From NCBI GenBank assembly GCA_900552735.1, contig USBA01000120.1:1-6048 (forward strand): DNA of 6,048 nucleotides. The letters run 5' to 3'. Positions 1 through 5,194 of this stretch are shown piece after piece (positions within the stretch are counted from its first letter, which is position 1; every line of letters begins with the position of its first letter). Made by a program: the position numbers and the translations under genes. This DNA is from an uncultured Collinsella sp. (GTDB lineage Bacteria; Actinomycetota; Coriobacteriia; Coriobacteriales; Coriobacteriaceae). Below the pieces are notes generated by a model. That model did not search any database. It worked only from the letters and a program-made list of their open reading frames with translations, and was not told the origin of the DNA.

Positions 1-9
1 ACCGAATCA

Positions 10-34
10 TTTAGGAAATATATGGACTCCTAAA
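10..34. repeat. Inverted repeat TTTAGGA-N11-TCCTAAA
   Basis: Seen directly: a perfect 7-bp inverted repeat, TTTAGGA at 10-16 and TCCTAAA at 28-34, separated by 11 bp. It lies just upstream of the candidate -10 box of the GntR-family gene. It is too AT-rich and has too short a stem for a convincing terminator of a gene further left, so an operator for the regulator or for another protein is the more likely reading. Function is inferred only. Confidence 0.3.
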
Positions 35-36
35 AA

Positions 37-56
37 GTTCTAATACAATATAAGTC
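37..56 (+). promoter_or_regulatory. Candidate promoter and operator of the GntR-family gene
   Basis: TACAAT at 44-49 matches five of six bases of the -10 consensus; no good -35 is present (TGGACT at 23-28 lies 15 bp upstream). The 20-bp stretch around it begins GTTCTAATAC, which differs by one base from GTTATAATAC, the reverse complement of 2034-2043 at the deglycase promoter. Over 20 bp the two elements agree at 14 positions. I infer a shared operator, possibly for autoregulation by the GntR-family protein. AT-richness makes a chance match possible. Confidence 0.3.
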
Positions 57-99
57 ATCTATCTATAAACTGCTGATTCCTTGCAAAGGTATGGTTGAT

Positions 100-804
100 A
101 TGGTTGAAGCAAATAGCGTTATCCCCCTGTACAAACAGATTGTTCGTGCGCTTTCTGATTCTATCGCCAACGGCACGTACCGCCCGGGAGATAAGCTTCC
201 GACCGAGGCGGAGCTCATCGAGCAATTTGGCGTGAGTCGAATAACGGTTCGCTCCGCAATTAAAGAAATGGAAGATGCTGGGCTTGTTGAGAGGGCCCGA
301 GGCAAGGGCACGTTCGTTTCGTCGGACACACAGATGTATGCCGCGGACGACCGTGAGAGCTTTACCCATTCGTGCCAGCTTGCGGGAAAACAGGCGTCTA
401 CCAGGGTTCTCGCAATGGGCTGGGACTTCCCAAGCCTGCGAGACGCGAAGTTCCTGGGCGTAGACGATACCCAAAAGGTATTGCGTAGTCGTCGTCTGCG
501 CCTTGTGGATGACAAGCCCACGATGCTGGAAACCAATAGCTATTCCGCTGAGCTTTCTTTTTTGGAGCATGAATCCCTCGAGGATTCGCTGATGGCGGTA
601 CTCGATCGCCAGGGGATCAAGATGGGCCCCAACACGCGTACGCTCGAGGTCTGCTATGCGAGCGAGCTCGAGGCGGCATACCTTAACGTGGAACTGGACT
701 CTCCGCTGCTTCTGTTTGTCGATAGACGTTATGCTCCAAGCGGCGAGCCGCTTTTCATCTCCCGTCAGGTGTACTGCACCGAGCGACTGAAGTTCTATTT
801 GTAA
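100..804 (+). CDS. GntR-family (HutC/UTRA-type) transcriptional regulator
   Basis: A DNA-binding regulator of about 234 residues, the usual length for the HutC branch of the GntR family. Residues 8-74 form the winged helix-turn-helix: PLYKQI near the start, then YRPGDKLPTEAEL (27-39), FGVSRITVRSAI (43-54) and the wing segment ARGKGTFV (66-73). Residues about 90-228 match a UTRA effector domain, which in this family binds small sugar phosphates or related metabolites. The ATG at 91 is only 1 nt from the AAAGG at 85-89, whereas the ATG at 100 is 10 nt away, so I prefer 100; the 91 start would add three residues. It sits in front of the PTS/deglycase genes on the same strand, so it probably controls them, with the phosphorylated substrate as inducer. 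E. coli FrlR, which regulates fructoselysine use, is a GntR-family protein of this kind, so the pairing with an FrlB-like enzyme fits. Effector identity is inferred. Confidence 0.93.
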   Translation: MVEANSVIPLYKQIVRALSDSIANGTYRPGDKLPTEAELIEQFGVSRITVRSAIKEMEDAGLVERARGKGTFVSSDTQMYAADDRESFTHSCQLAGKQASTRVLAMGWDFPSLRDAKFLGVDDTQKVLRSRRLRLVDDKPTMLETNSYSAELSFLEHESLEDSLMAVLDRQGIKMGPNTRTLEVCYASELEAAYLNVELDSPLLLFVDRRYAPSGEPLFISRQVYCTERLKFYL

Positions 805-811
805 ATTAGAG

Positions 812-825
812 ATAGATTAGTCTAT
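812..825. promoter_or_regulatory. Palindrome ATAGA-TTAG-TCTAT, possible operator
   Basis: Seen directly: ATAGATTAGTCTAT, symmetrical at 12 of 14 positions and centred on TA, 7 bp after the regulator's stop codon. The layout (arms around a central TA) resembles GntR/HutC-family operators, whose common core is GTxTAxAC. The 7-mer ATCTATC recurs in the opposite orientation in the regulator's own leader (57-63). A role in controlling the EIIA promoter is inferred, and the site lies well upstream of the proposed -10. Confidence 0.25.
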
Positions 826-885
826 TTACCGACCAATTGTTACCGTTCGCGGATTTGGAAAATAGACACACCACGTAGGGCAGAT

Positions 886-909
886 TGCTAATATACTTTG
901 TTATGACAA
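886..909 (+). promoter_or_regulatory. Candidate promoter of EIIA-EIIB with overlapping operator
   Basis: TGCTAATAT at 886-894 reads as an extended -10 element (TGn plus TAATAT). TAGACA at 863-868 is the nearest -35-like hexamer but its 20-bp spacer is too long, which fits an extended -10 promoter. The alternative pair TTGCTA (885-890) / TATAGT (910-915) has a 19-bp spacer. Two possible operator signals overlap: GCTAATATACTTT (887-899) resembles the reverse complement of the deglycase promoter palindrome, sharing ATACTTT, and TTGT-N4-ACAA (898-909) is an imperfect palindrome whose inner GT-N4-AC resembles GntR-family sites. Confidence 0.35.
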
Positions 910-939
910 TATAGTACGTCCTATTGGTATTGGAGAACT

Positions 940-1359
940 ATGAATAAGATATTGCTAGCGAGTCATGGTTATCTCGCCCAAGGCATGAAAAGCTCTCTGG
1001 AGATTCTGATGGGCACTAACGACCGAATCGAGTGCCTGTGCGCCTATATCGATGACGACACGAGGGATGTCGCAGCGCTTATCGATGCTTGGATGGAGAC
1101 GAGGGACCCTGCCGACTCTTGGTTTGTCGTGACTGACATCTTTGGCGGCTCTGTAAACAACGAATTCATTCAGAGGCAGACTGCCGGATCGTTTACGTTG
1201 ATCACCGGAATGAACTTGCCGCTGCTGGTGGAAATGGTTACACAGCTGGACTCCCTGGATGCGGACAAGGCCAAAGCCGCGGTCGAGGGGTCGCGTTCGT
1301 TTATTCAGCTTTGCGAGGCGGCGGACATGCTTGCCGATGTCGAAGAAGAAGAGTTCTAG
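940..1359 (+). CDS. PTS system mannose-family EIIA component
   Basis: Cytoplasmic phosphocarrier of 139 residues that accepts phosphate from HPr and passes it to EIIB. The N-terminal signature ILLASHGYLAQGM (4-16) holds the likely phosphorylated His9. Further family marks are VVTDIFGGSVNNE (63-75), including Asp66 next to the active site, and ITGMNLPLL (88-96). Length matches stand-alone EIIA(Man) proteins; no EIIB is fused, unlike E. coli ManX. A GGAGA at 932-936 precedes the ATG by 3 nt, rather tight but the only good start. EIIB follows 63 nt downstream with no terminator between, so the two are probably co-transcribed. The last residues are acidic (EEEEF). In the canonical DLFGGSPFN segment, PF is replaced by VNN. 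Sugar specificity cannot be read from EIIA. Confidence 0.95.
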   Translation: MNKILLASHGYLAQGMKSSLEILMGTNDRIECLCAYIDDDTRDVAALIDAWMETRDPADSWFVVTDIFGGSVNNEFIQRQTAGSFTLITGMNLPLLVEMVTQLDSLDADKAKAAVEGSRSFIQLCEAADMLADVEEEEF

Positions 1360-1422
1360 CTCAAGCTTCAACGAATAATTCAACCCTGTCATTACCTTTT
1401 ATTACGTGCGGAGATGATTACG

Positions 1423-1896
1423 ATGATTAAGCTTACGAGGGTCGATTACCGATTGATTCACGGCCAGGTCGCCATGTCTTGGACGCATGCGCTGGATGTC
1501 GATTGCATCCTGTGTGCCAGCGATGCCGTGGCAAAAGACGACATGAGGAAGGCGGCCTTGAGGCTCGCCCGCCCCAGCGGCGTTAAACTCGTCATCAAGG
1601 ATGTTGACGCTGCTATCGAGGCGCTCAACAGCGGCGTTACCGACAAGTATTCGCTGTTTATCATTGTCGAGACGATCGAGGATGCCTATCGCCTTGCTAA
1701 GGGTTGCAAAGACATCAAGGAGATCAATTTGGGCGGAACTCGAAAGTCTCCCGAGACCACGCTTCATCCGACCCCCGCGATCTTTGCGACCGAAACCGAT
1801 GCCGAGCATATCCAAGAGCTTGTCAACGATGGCGTGGTTATCGAAATCCGTCAGGTCCCCAATGACTCAAAGGTACTTGCCAAGGACGTTTTCTAG
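1423..1896 (+). CDS. PTS system mannose/fructose/sorbose-family EIIB component
   Basis: Cytoplasmic EIIB of 157 residues that takes phosphate from EIIA and transfers it to the sugar bound by EIIC/EIID. The signature TRVDYRLIHGQV (5-16) contains the phosphorylated His13; the common form is VDDRLIHGQV, so one Asp is Tyr here. The family segment KSPETTLHP-like region is preceded by NLGGTR (102-107), followed by VPNDSK (145-150), where many relatives have VPTD. The ATG at 1414 would add three residues, but the GGAG at 1410-1413 touches it directly while lying 9 nt from the ATG at 1423; the shorter start also matches the usual family N-terminus. The gene ends 49 nt before an intrinsic terminator, so EIIA-EIIB form a unit apart from EIIC-EIID. 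Confidence 0.95.
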   Translation: MIKLTRVDYRLIHGQVAMSWTHALDVDCILCASDAVAKDDMRKAALRLARPSGVKLVIKDVDAAIEALNSGVTDKYSLFIIVETIEDAYRLAKGCKDIKEINLGGTRKSPETTLHPTPAIFATETDAEHIQELVNDGVVIEIRQVPNDSKVLAKDVF

Positions 1897-1945
1897 CTGG
1901 AAACATGCCATTGTCTAGCATTTATTAACTAGGTCCTCCTTTCTT

Positions 1946-1980
1946 AAGCCCGTCGTTCATTTGATCGGCGGGCTTTTTAT
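1946..1980 (+). terminator. Intrinsic terminator after EIIB
   Basis: A 10-bp stem (1946-1955 with 1966-1975, core AAGCCCG/CGGGCTT, one G-U pair) with a 10-nt loop runs into TTTTT at 1974-1978. It should end the regulator/EIIA/EIIB transcripts and separates them from the deglycase-EIIC-EIID unit. Confidence 0.9.
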
Positions 1981-2012
1981 TAAAGAAAAATCAAAAAAAT
2001 CTGAAATAGTTC

Positions 2013-2043
2013 TTGCATAGTTAGTTATATAAAGTATTATAAC
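2013..2043 (+). promoter_or_regulatory. Promoter of the deglycase-EIIC-EIID unit with palindromic operator
   Basis: TTGCAT at 2013-2018 and TATTAT at 2035-2040 with a 16-bp spacer form a plausible sigma-70-type promoter, predicting a transcript start near 2046-2049. A 20-bp inverted repeat, GTTATA (2024-2029) and TATAAC (2038-2043), covers the -10 and the spacer's end, the right place for repressor binding. Its reverse complement begins GTTATAATAC, one base different from GTTCTAATAC at the -10 of the regulator gene. Binding by the GntR-family protein is inferred. Confidence 0.55.
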
Positions 2044-2049
2044 GTCATG

Positions 2050-2070
2050 GGATGAATGAAGGGTTCATCC
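2050..2070 (+). other. 5'-leader hairpin of the deglycase mRNA
   Basis: GGATGAA (2050-2056) pairs perfectly with TTCATCC (2064-2070), and a T-G pair extends it to 8 bp around a 5-nt loop. With the predicted transcript start at about 2046-2049 this stem-loop would stand almost at the 5' end of the mRNA. It stops 10 nt before the Shine-Dalgarno (2078-2084), so it does not hide it. Hairpins at 5' ends are known to protect mRNAs from 5'-end-dependent decay; that role here is inferred. It is not followed by a U-tract. Confidence 0.5.
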
Positions 2071-2090
2071 AAGTGAGTTAGGAGTAAGGG

Positions 2091-3125
2091 ATGTTCAATT
2101 TCGATGAGCCTCGTTACGAGAAGGTTGTGAGCGATGCCCTCGCTCTCCGTCCTCAGATTGAGGCCGCCGTGGACAAGGTCTGCGAGCAGGGTTATTCCAA
2201 CATCTTCTTCATCGGCTGCGGCGGCACCTGGGCCCACACGCTCCCGATGAAGTACTGGGTCGAGACCACCACGGCCGACGTCGACGTCCACTGCGAGATC
2301 GCCGCCGAGTTCCTCGCGTGCCCGCCCAAGGCCTTCAACAAGGACTCGGTCTGCGTCTTCTCCACCCGCACCGGCACCACCCCCGAGATCATCGAGGCCG
2401 CCAAGTTCTGCCAGGAGCAGGGCGCCCGCACGCTGATGTACGTCTCCAACGACAACACCCCGGCCACCGAGTACGCCGACTACAAGTTCTTCAGCTTCGC
2501 CGAGGACGACGTCCTGTGCGAGGCCATCTACACCTACCAGATCACGCTGGTCGCCCGCTTCCTCAAGAACGCCGGCGCCTTCCCCAAGTACGACACCTTC
2601 ATGGAGGAGTTCGGCAACATCGCCCCGTACCTCATCAAGGCCAAGGACGCCCAGGACGAGCGCTGCGCCGCCATGGCCGAGGACTTCAAGGACACCGACT
2701 ACCACATGGTGATCGGCTCCGGCATGCTCTGGGGCGAGGCCTACGACTACGCCATGTGCATCCTCGAGGAGATGCAGTGGATCAAGACCAAGTCCATCCA
2801 CGCCGCCGAGTTCTTCCACGGCACCATCGAGCTGTGCGAGGAGGGCACGAGCCTCATCATGCTCTACGGCGAGGACGACACCCGTAAGCTCATGGACCGC
2901 GTGGACAACTTCACCCACATGCTCGCTGACGAGAAGGGCGTCCATGTCCGCGTGAACAAGTTCGACACCGCCGAGGTCGAGCTGCCGTTCAGCGACCCCG
3001 AGTTCCGCAAGATCGTCTCCCCGATGGTCACCTACACCATCACCGAGCGCCTGAGCTGCCATCTCGAGCACGTCCGTAACCACCCGCTCACCACGCGTCG
3101 TTACTATCACCAGATGAACTACTAA
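2091..3125 (+). CDS. Two-SIS-domain sugar-phosphate deglycase, FrlB-like
   Basis: Cytoplasmic enzyme of 344 residues with two SIS (sugar isomerase) domains, about 20-160 and 195-325. In the first, FFIGCGGTWAHT (39-50) and STRTGTTPE (91-99, the SRSGxTxE-type phosphate loop) bind the sugar phosphate. In the second, Glu227 and His243 (in EFFHGT, 240-245) lie 16 residues apart, as the catalytic Glu and His of GlmS and of FrlB/FraB deglycases do. The end, NHPLTTRRYYHQMNY, resembles the FrlB end (HNPDERRYYGGLVEY, from memory). Likely reaction: cleavage of a 6-phosphorylated Amadori compound such as fructoselysine 6-phosphate to a hexose 6-phosphate and the amine. There is no glutaminase domain, so it is not GlmS. 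TTAGGAG (2078-2084) lies 6 nt before ATG. It is the first gene of a unit with EIIC and EIID, which supports action on the imported product. Codons 36-264 all end in G or C, unlike the neighbours, suggesting very high expression. The exact substrate, or another aminosugar phosphate, remains open. Confidence 0.85.
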   Translation: MFNFDEPRYEKVVSDALALRPQIEAAVDKVCEQGYSNIFFIGCGGTWAHTLPMKYWVETTTADVDVHCEIAAEFLACPPKAFNKDSVCVFSTRTGTTPEIIEAAKFCQEQGARTLMYVSNDNTPATEYADYKFFSFAEDDVLCEAIYTYQITLVARFLKNAGAFPKYDTFMEEFGNIAPYLIKAKDAQDERCAAMAEDFKDTDYHMVIGSGMLWGEAYDYAMCILEEMQWIKTKSIHAAEFFHGTIELCEEGTSLIMLYGEDDTRKLMDRVDNFTHMLADEKGVHVRVNKFDTAEVELPFSDPEFRKIVSPMVTYTITERLSCHLEHVRNHPLTTRRYYHQMNY

Positions 3126-3146
3126 TCCTCTCAAATTGCTGCGGTT

Positions 3147-3185
3147 GTCTGCAGGCGAGCTGCGCAGAATGCCTCGCCTGCAGAC
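3147..3185 (+). other. Perfect 13-bp hairpin between deglycase and EIIC genes
   Basis: GTCTGCAGGCGAG (3147-3159) is exactly complementary to CTCGCCTGCAGAC (3173-3185), with a 13-nt loop. No U-tract follows (CTGTTTCTGGGG), so it is not a standard terminator. It starts 22 nt after the deglycase stop and ends 21 nt before the EIIC start. I infer an mRNA processing or 3'-stabilising element, or a leaky terminator, that lets deglycase mRNA outnumber EIIC-EIID mRNA. Confidence 0.75.
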
Positions 3186-3206
3186 CTGTTTCTGGGGTTG
3201 ATCGAA

Positions 3207-3980
3207 ATGGTTGTCCAGTATCTTCTAGTTGCACTGGTCGCATTTATTGCGTCCATGGACGAGCAATTATTTGGCATTACGATGCTTGGTCGTCCGCTGT
3301 TTACGAGCCTGTTTGTCGGCTTGATCCTTGGCGATGTCCAGCAGGGCGTTATCGTCGGCGCTGCTTTGGAGTCCATGTTCATGGGCGCCATCATGGTCGG
3401 TGCGGCGGTTCCTCCCGAGGTCTATGCCTCCGGCGTGCTTGGCTGCGCGTTTGCCGTCATTACGGGTACGGGCACGGCAACTGCCGTCGCACTCGCCCTT
3501 CCCGTCTCCGTCTTCCTTCAGGTGTGGCGCAACTTCTGCTACGCCGTTCCGGGTGCCTTTGCCTGCAAGAAGATTGAGACCGCTCTGGCAAATCGTGATC
3601 TTGCCAAGGCGAATCTGTACCATCTGACCATCGTGCCGCTGTCGATTGGCATTCCGTCTGCACTGCTGGTGTTTTGCTCGCTGTTCTTTGGTGCCGACCT
3701 CATCAACAACGCGCTTAACGCTATTCCGCAGTTTGTGATGGACGGCCTCAACGTTGCGTCCGGCGTCATGGTCTGCATCGGCTTCGCTCTTCTTATCAGG
3801 ACCATGGGCGACAACAAGCTTCTTCCCTGGCTGTTCCTGGGATTCATTATGGTCATCTACCTCAAGATGGACGTTGTCGGTGTTGCCGCTGCCGCTATCT
3901 GCGTCGCGCTGCTCCTGGCCTTCCGCGAGGGCTCGGCCGGTCCGCAGGCGGTTGCCGAGGATGAAGAGGAGGACTTCTAA
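3207..3980 (+). CDS. PTS system mannose-family EIIC component (membrane permease)
   Basis: Membrane subunit of 257 residues forming, with EIID, the sugar channel and binding site. Visible family marks: GRPLFTSLFVGLILGD (28-43) followed by VQQGVIVGAALESMFMGAIMVGAAVPPE (44-71), then a run of hydrophobic segments at about 79-106, 142-161, 182-198 and 206-239. The tail is short and acidic (EDEEEDF). A TTG at 3198 would add three residues but abuts the GGGG at 3194-3197; the ATG at 3207 lies 9 nt after it and gives the usual N-terminus MVVQYLLVALVAF. This Shine-Dalgarno is weaker than those of the deglycase and EIID genes. The 81-nt gap after the deglycase contains a strong hairpin but no standard terminator. 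EIID overlaps the stop by 1 nt. Specificity is inferred from the neighbouring deglycase. Confidence 0.94.
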   Translation: MVVQYLLVALVAFIASMDEQLFGITMLGRPLFTSLFVGLILGDVQQGVIVGAALESMFMGAIMVGAAVPPEVYASGVLGCAFAVITGTGTATAVALALPVSVFLQVWRNFCYAVPGAFACKKIETALANRDLAKANLYHLTIVPLSIGIPSALLVFCSLFFGADLINNALNAIPQFVMDGLNVASGVMVCIGFALLIRTMGDNKLLPWLFLGFIMVIYLKMDVVGVAAAAICVALLLAFREGSAGPQAVAEDEEEDF

Positions 3981-4828
3981 TGGCTACCCAGAACACCGAT
4001 CTCAAAGAGGCCAAGAAGGACGCGATTATGACTCCCGATATGTATCGGAGCATGTTCCTTCGCCAGTTTACGAGCCAGTGCTCGCAGTCGTACGACAAGA
4101 TGATGGCAATGGGCTTCATGTACACCATTCAGAAGCCCCTGCGAAAGATCTATCCCAACGACGACGATTACTATGCGGCGCTCGATCGCCATACCGAGTT
4201 CTTCAACATCACGCCTCATGTGCTTCCGTTTGTAGCCGGCCTAACGGTTTCGATGGAAGAGCAGGCGGCTGCCGATAAGAACTTTGACACGTCCTCGATT
4301 AACGCCATGAAGGTCGGCCTCATGGGACCGCTTTCCGGCATCGGCGATTCGTTCTACTGGGGTACGTTCCGCGTGGTCGCCGCCGGCATTGGTATCGGCA
4401 TCGCTTCGACGGGCAACCCGCTCGGCCCCATCGTGTACGCGCTCATCTACTCCGTGATTAACTTTGCAACGCGTATCGTCGCCGCCCATCTGGGATACGA
4501 CCTGGGAACCAAGTTCCTGCAGCAGTCCGAAGAGAACAACCTTATGTCTCGCATGACGCATGCTGCCGGTGTCCTCGGAATGACCGTTATCGGCGCCATG
4601 ATTGCGGCACAGGTCTCACTGTCCACTGCTTTGACCTTTGATGTGGGTGGTTCGGAGATTGTCCTGCAGGATCTGTTCGATTCGATCTTCCCCGGTCTGC
4701 TGCCCTTGCTGGCAACGTTCGCTTGCGTTGCCCTCTATAAAAAGGGTGTCAAGACCATTTGGATTATTATTGGCATCTTCGCGATCTGCATCATCGGAAC
4801 GGGCTTGGGAGTGTTCGCGGCGGCGTAA
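3980..4828 (+). CDS. PTS system mannose-family EIID component (membrane permease)
   Basis: EIID, 282 residues, the subunit unique to the mannose PTS family, which works as a complex with EIIC. Visible marks: a cytoplasmic N-terminal part with MYRSMFLRQF (21-30) and QSYDKMMAMGFMYTI (36-50), TEFFNITPHVLPFVAGLTVSMEEQ (72-95), and the conserved KVGLMGPLSGIGDSFYWGT (111-129). Hydrophobic segments occur near 131-165, 195-212, 236-252 and 258-280, with a membrane-embedded C-terminus. The start overlaps the EIIC stop in TAATG. A strong Shine-Dalgarno, AGAGGAGG (3965-3972), lies 7 nt upstream inside the EIIC coding sequence and spells its Glu-Glu tail, so translation of the two is probably coupled at equal dose. 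It is the last gene of the unit; an intrinsic terminator follows 45 nt later. Confidence 0.95.
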   Translation: MATQNTDLKEAKKDAIMTPDMYRSMFLRQFTSQCSQSYDKMMAMGFMYTIQKPLRKIYPNDDDYYAALDRHTEFFNITPHVLPFVAGLTVSMEEQAAADKNFDTSSINAMKVGLMGPLSGIGDSFYWGTFRVVAAGIGIGIASTGNPLGPIVYALIYSVINFATRIVAAHLGYDLGTKFLQQSEENNLMSRMTHAAGVLGMTVIGAMIAAQVSLSTALTFDVGGSEIVLQDLFDSIFPGLLPLLATFACVALYKKGVKTIWIIIGIFAICIIGTGLGVFAAA

Positions 4829-4873
4829 TGTTGACCGCTATGCTCGCTCGTTGGATAACTAACTGACCGTTTG

Positions 4874-4909
4874 AAAACGGGGTTCGGCGTAAGGCCGGCC
4901 CCGTTTTTT
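4874..4909 (+). terminator. Intrinsic terminator after EIID
   Basis: AAAACGGGG (4874-4882) pairs with CCCCGTTTT (4899-4907). The stem continues inward through TCGGC/GCCGG (one bulged T, one G-U pair) to a 5-nt loop, GTAAG. The 3' arm runs into TTTTTT (4904-4909). It closes the deglycase-EIIC-EIID unit and isolates the next gene. Confidence 0.92.
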
Positions 4910-4961
4910 GTTTGAGGGATTTTCCGACCGTCCAAAATCCACGCTCATCCGCCGCCCGCAC

Positions 4962-5029
4962 ATCTCTCATATCTCATTCGTCTCTAATACGAGAGATAAC
5001 AGAAAGATGAGAGATAAATATGAGAGATA
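4962..5029. repeat. GAGAGATA motif array A
   Basis: Three direct copies of GAGAGATA stand at 4991-4998, 5009-5016 and 5022-5029, so starts are 18 and 13 bp apart. Inverted partial copies precede them: ATCTCTC (4962-4968), TATCTCAT (4970-4977) and TCTCT (4981-4985), the last forming an inverted pair with the first direct copy. The arrangement suggests cooperative binding sites for a regulator. A matching array lies 165 bp downstream. Confidence 0.85.
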
Positions 5030-5133
5030 ACAATGCTGCAAAGAGACAGGCAACCATGGTATTGTCTCAATATAGATTGTTTTACCAGCGAAAACATGTT
5101 TAAATGAAACAGATGACAGACATCTTATCTTTC

Positions 5134-5194
5134 ATCTCTCACTTATCTCTAATATGAGAGATAGCAATAAGATGAGAGATAATTACGAGAGATA
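5134..5194. repeat. GAGAGATA motif array B
   Basis: Three direct copies of GAGAGATA stand at 5156-5163, 5174-5181 and 5187-5194, with starts 18 and 13 bp apart, exactly as in the first array. Inverted copies are ATCTCTC (5134-5140) and TATCTCT (5144-5150); the latter and AGAGATA (5157-5163) make a 7-bp inverted repeat around AATATG. The block 5146-5196 matches 4981-5031 at 45 of 51 positions with no gaps. It ends about 63 bp before the AlbA_2 start codon, so it is well placed to act on that gene's transcription. Confidence 0.88.

Noticed and set aside
1..99. T-box or other riboswitch in the leader of the regulator gene.
   Set aside because: The leader after the candidate -10 is only about 45 nt, with no T-box sequence, no terminator/antiterminator pair and no known aptamer core.
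2091..3125. SIS gene as glucosamine-6-phosphate synthase GlmS.
   Set aside because: At 344 residues it lacks the N-terminal glutaminase domain (no Cys at position 2), and its C-terminal end resembles FrlB-type deglycases.
2037..3134. A 365-codon open frame on the minus strand covering the whole deglycase gene, longer than the gene itself, plus a 189-codon frame on the plus strand at 2318-2887.
   Set aside because: Both follow from the extreme G/C bias at third codon positions of the sense gene, which removes stops from other frames. The minus-strand product is low-complexity (rich in Val, Gly, Leu, Ala, Glu) with no recognisable domain, and the sense frame has clear SIS motifs and a good ribosome-binding site.
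3147..3190. The hairpin between deglycase and EIIC as a standard intrinsic terminator.
   Set aside because: The stem is strong, but the 3' side continues CTGTTTCTGGGG instead of a U-run, and the downstream EIIC and EIID genes have no obvious promoter of their own.
3539..3856. Minus-strand open frames across EIIC and EIID (for example 3539-3856 and 4241-4561).
   Set aside because: They lie opposite clear PTS domains, carry no recognisable motif and are expected shadows in GC-rich coding sequence.
4962..5194. Motif arrays read as a CRISPR array, plasmid iterons or an integration site.
   Set aside because: Units are 8 bp with short, similar spacers and mixed orientation, unlike CRISPR repeats. 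There is no Rep, Cas, integrase or transposase gene in the window, and no target-site duplication is evident.
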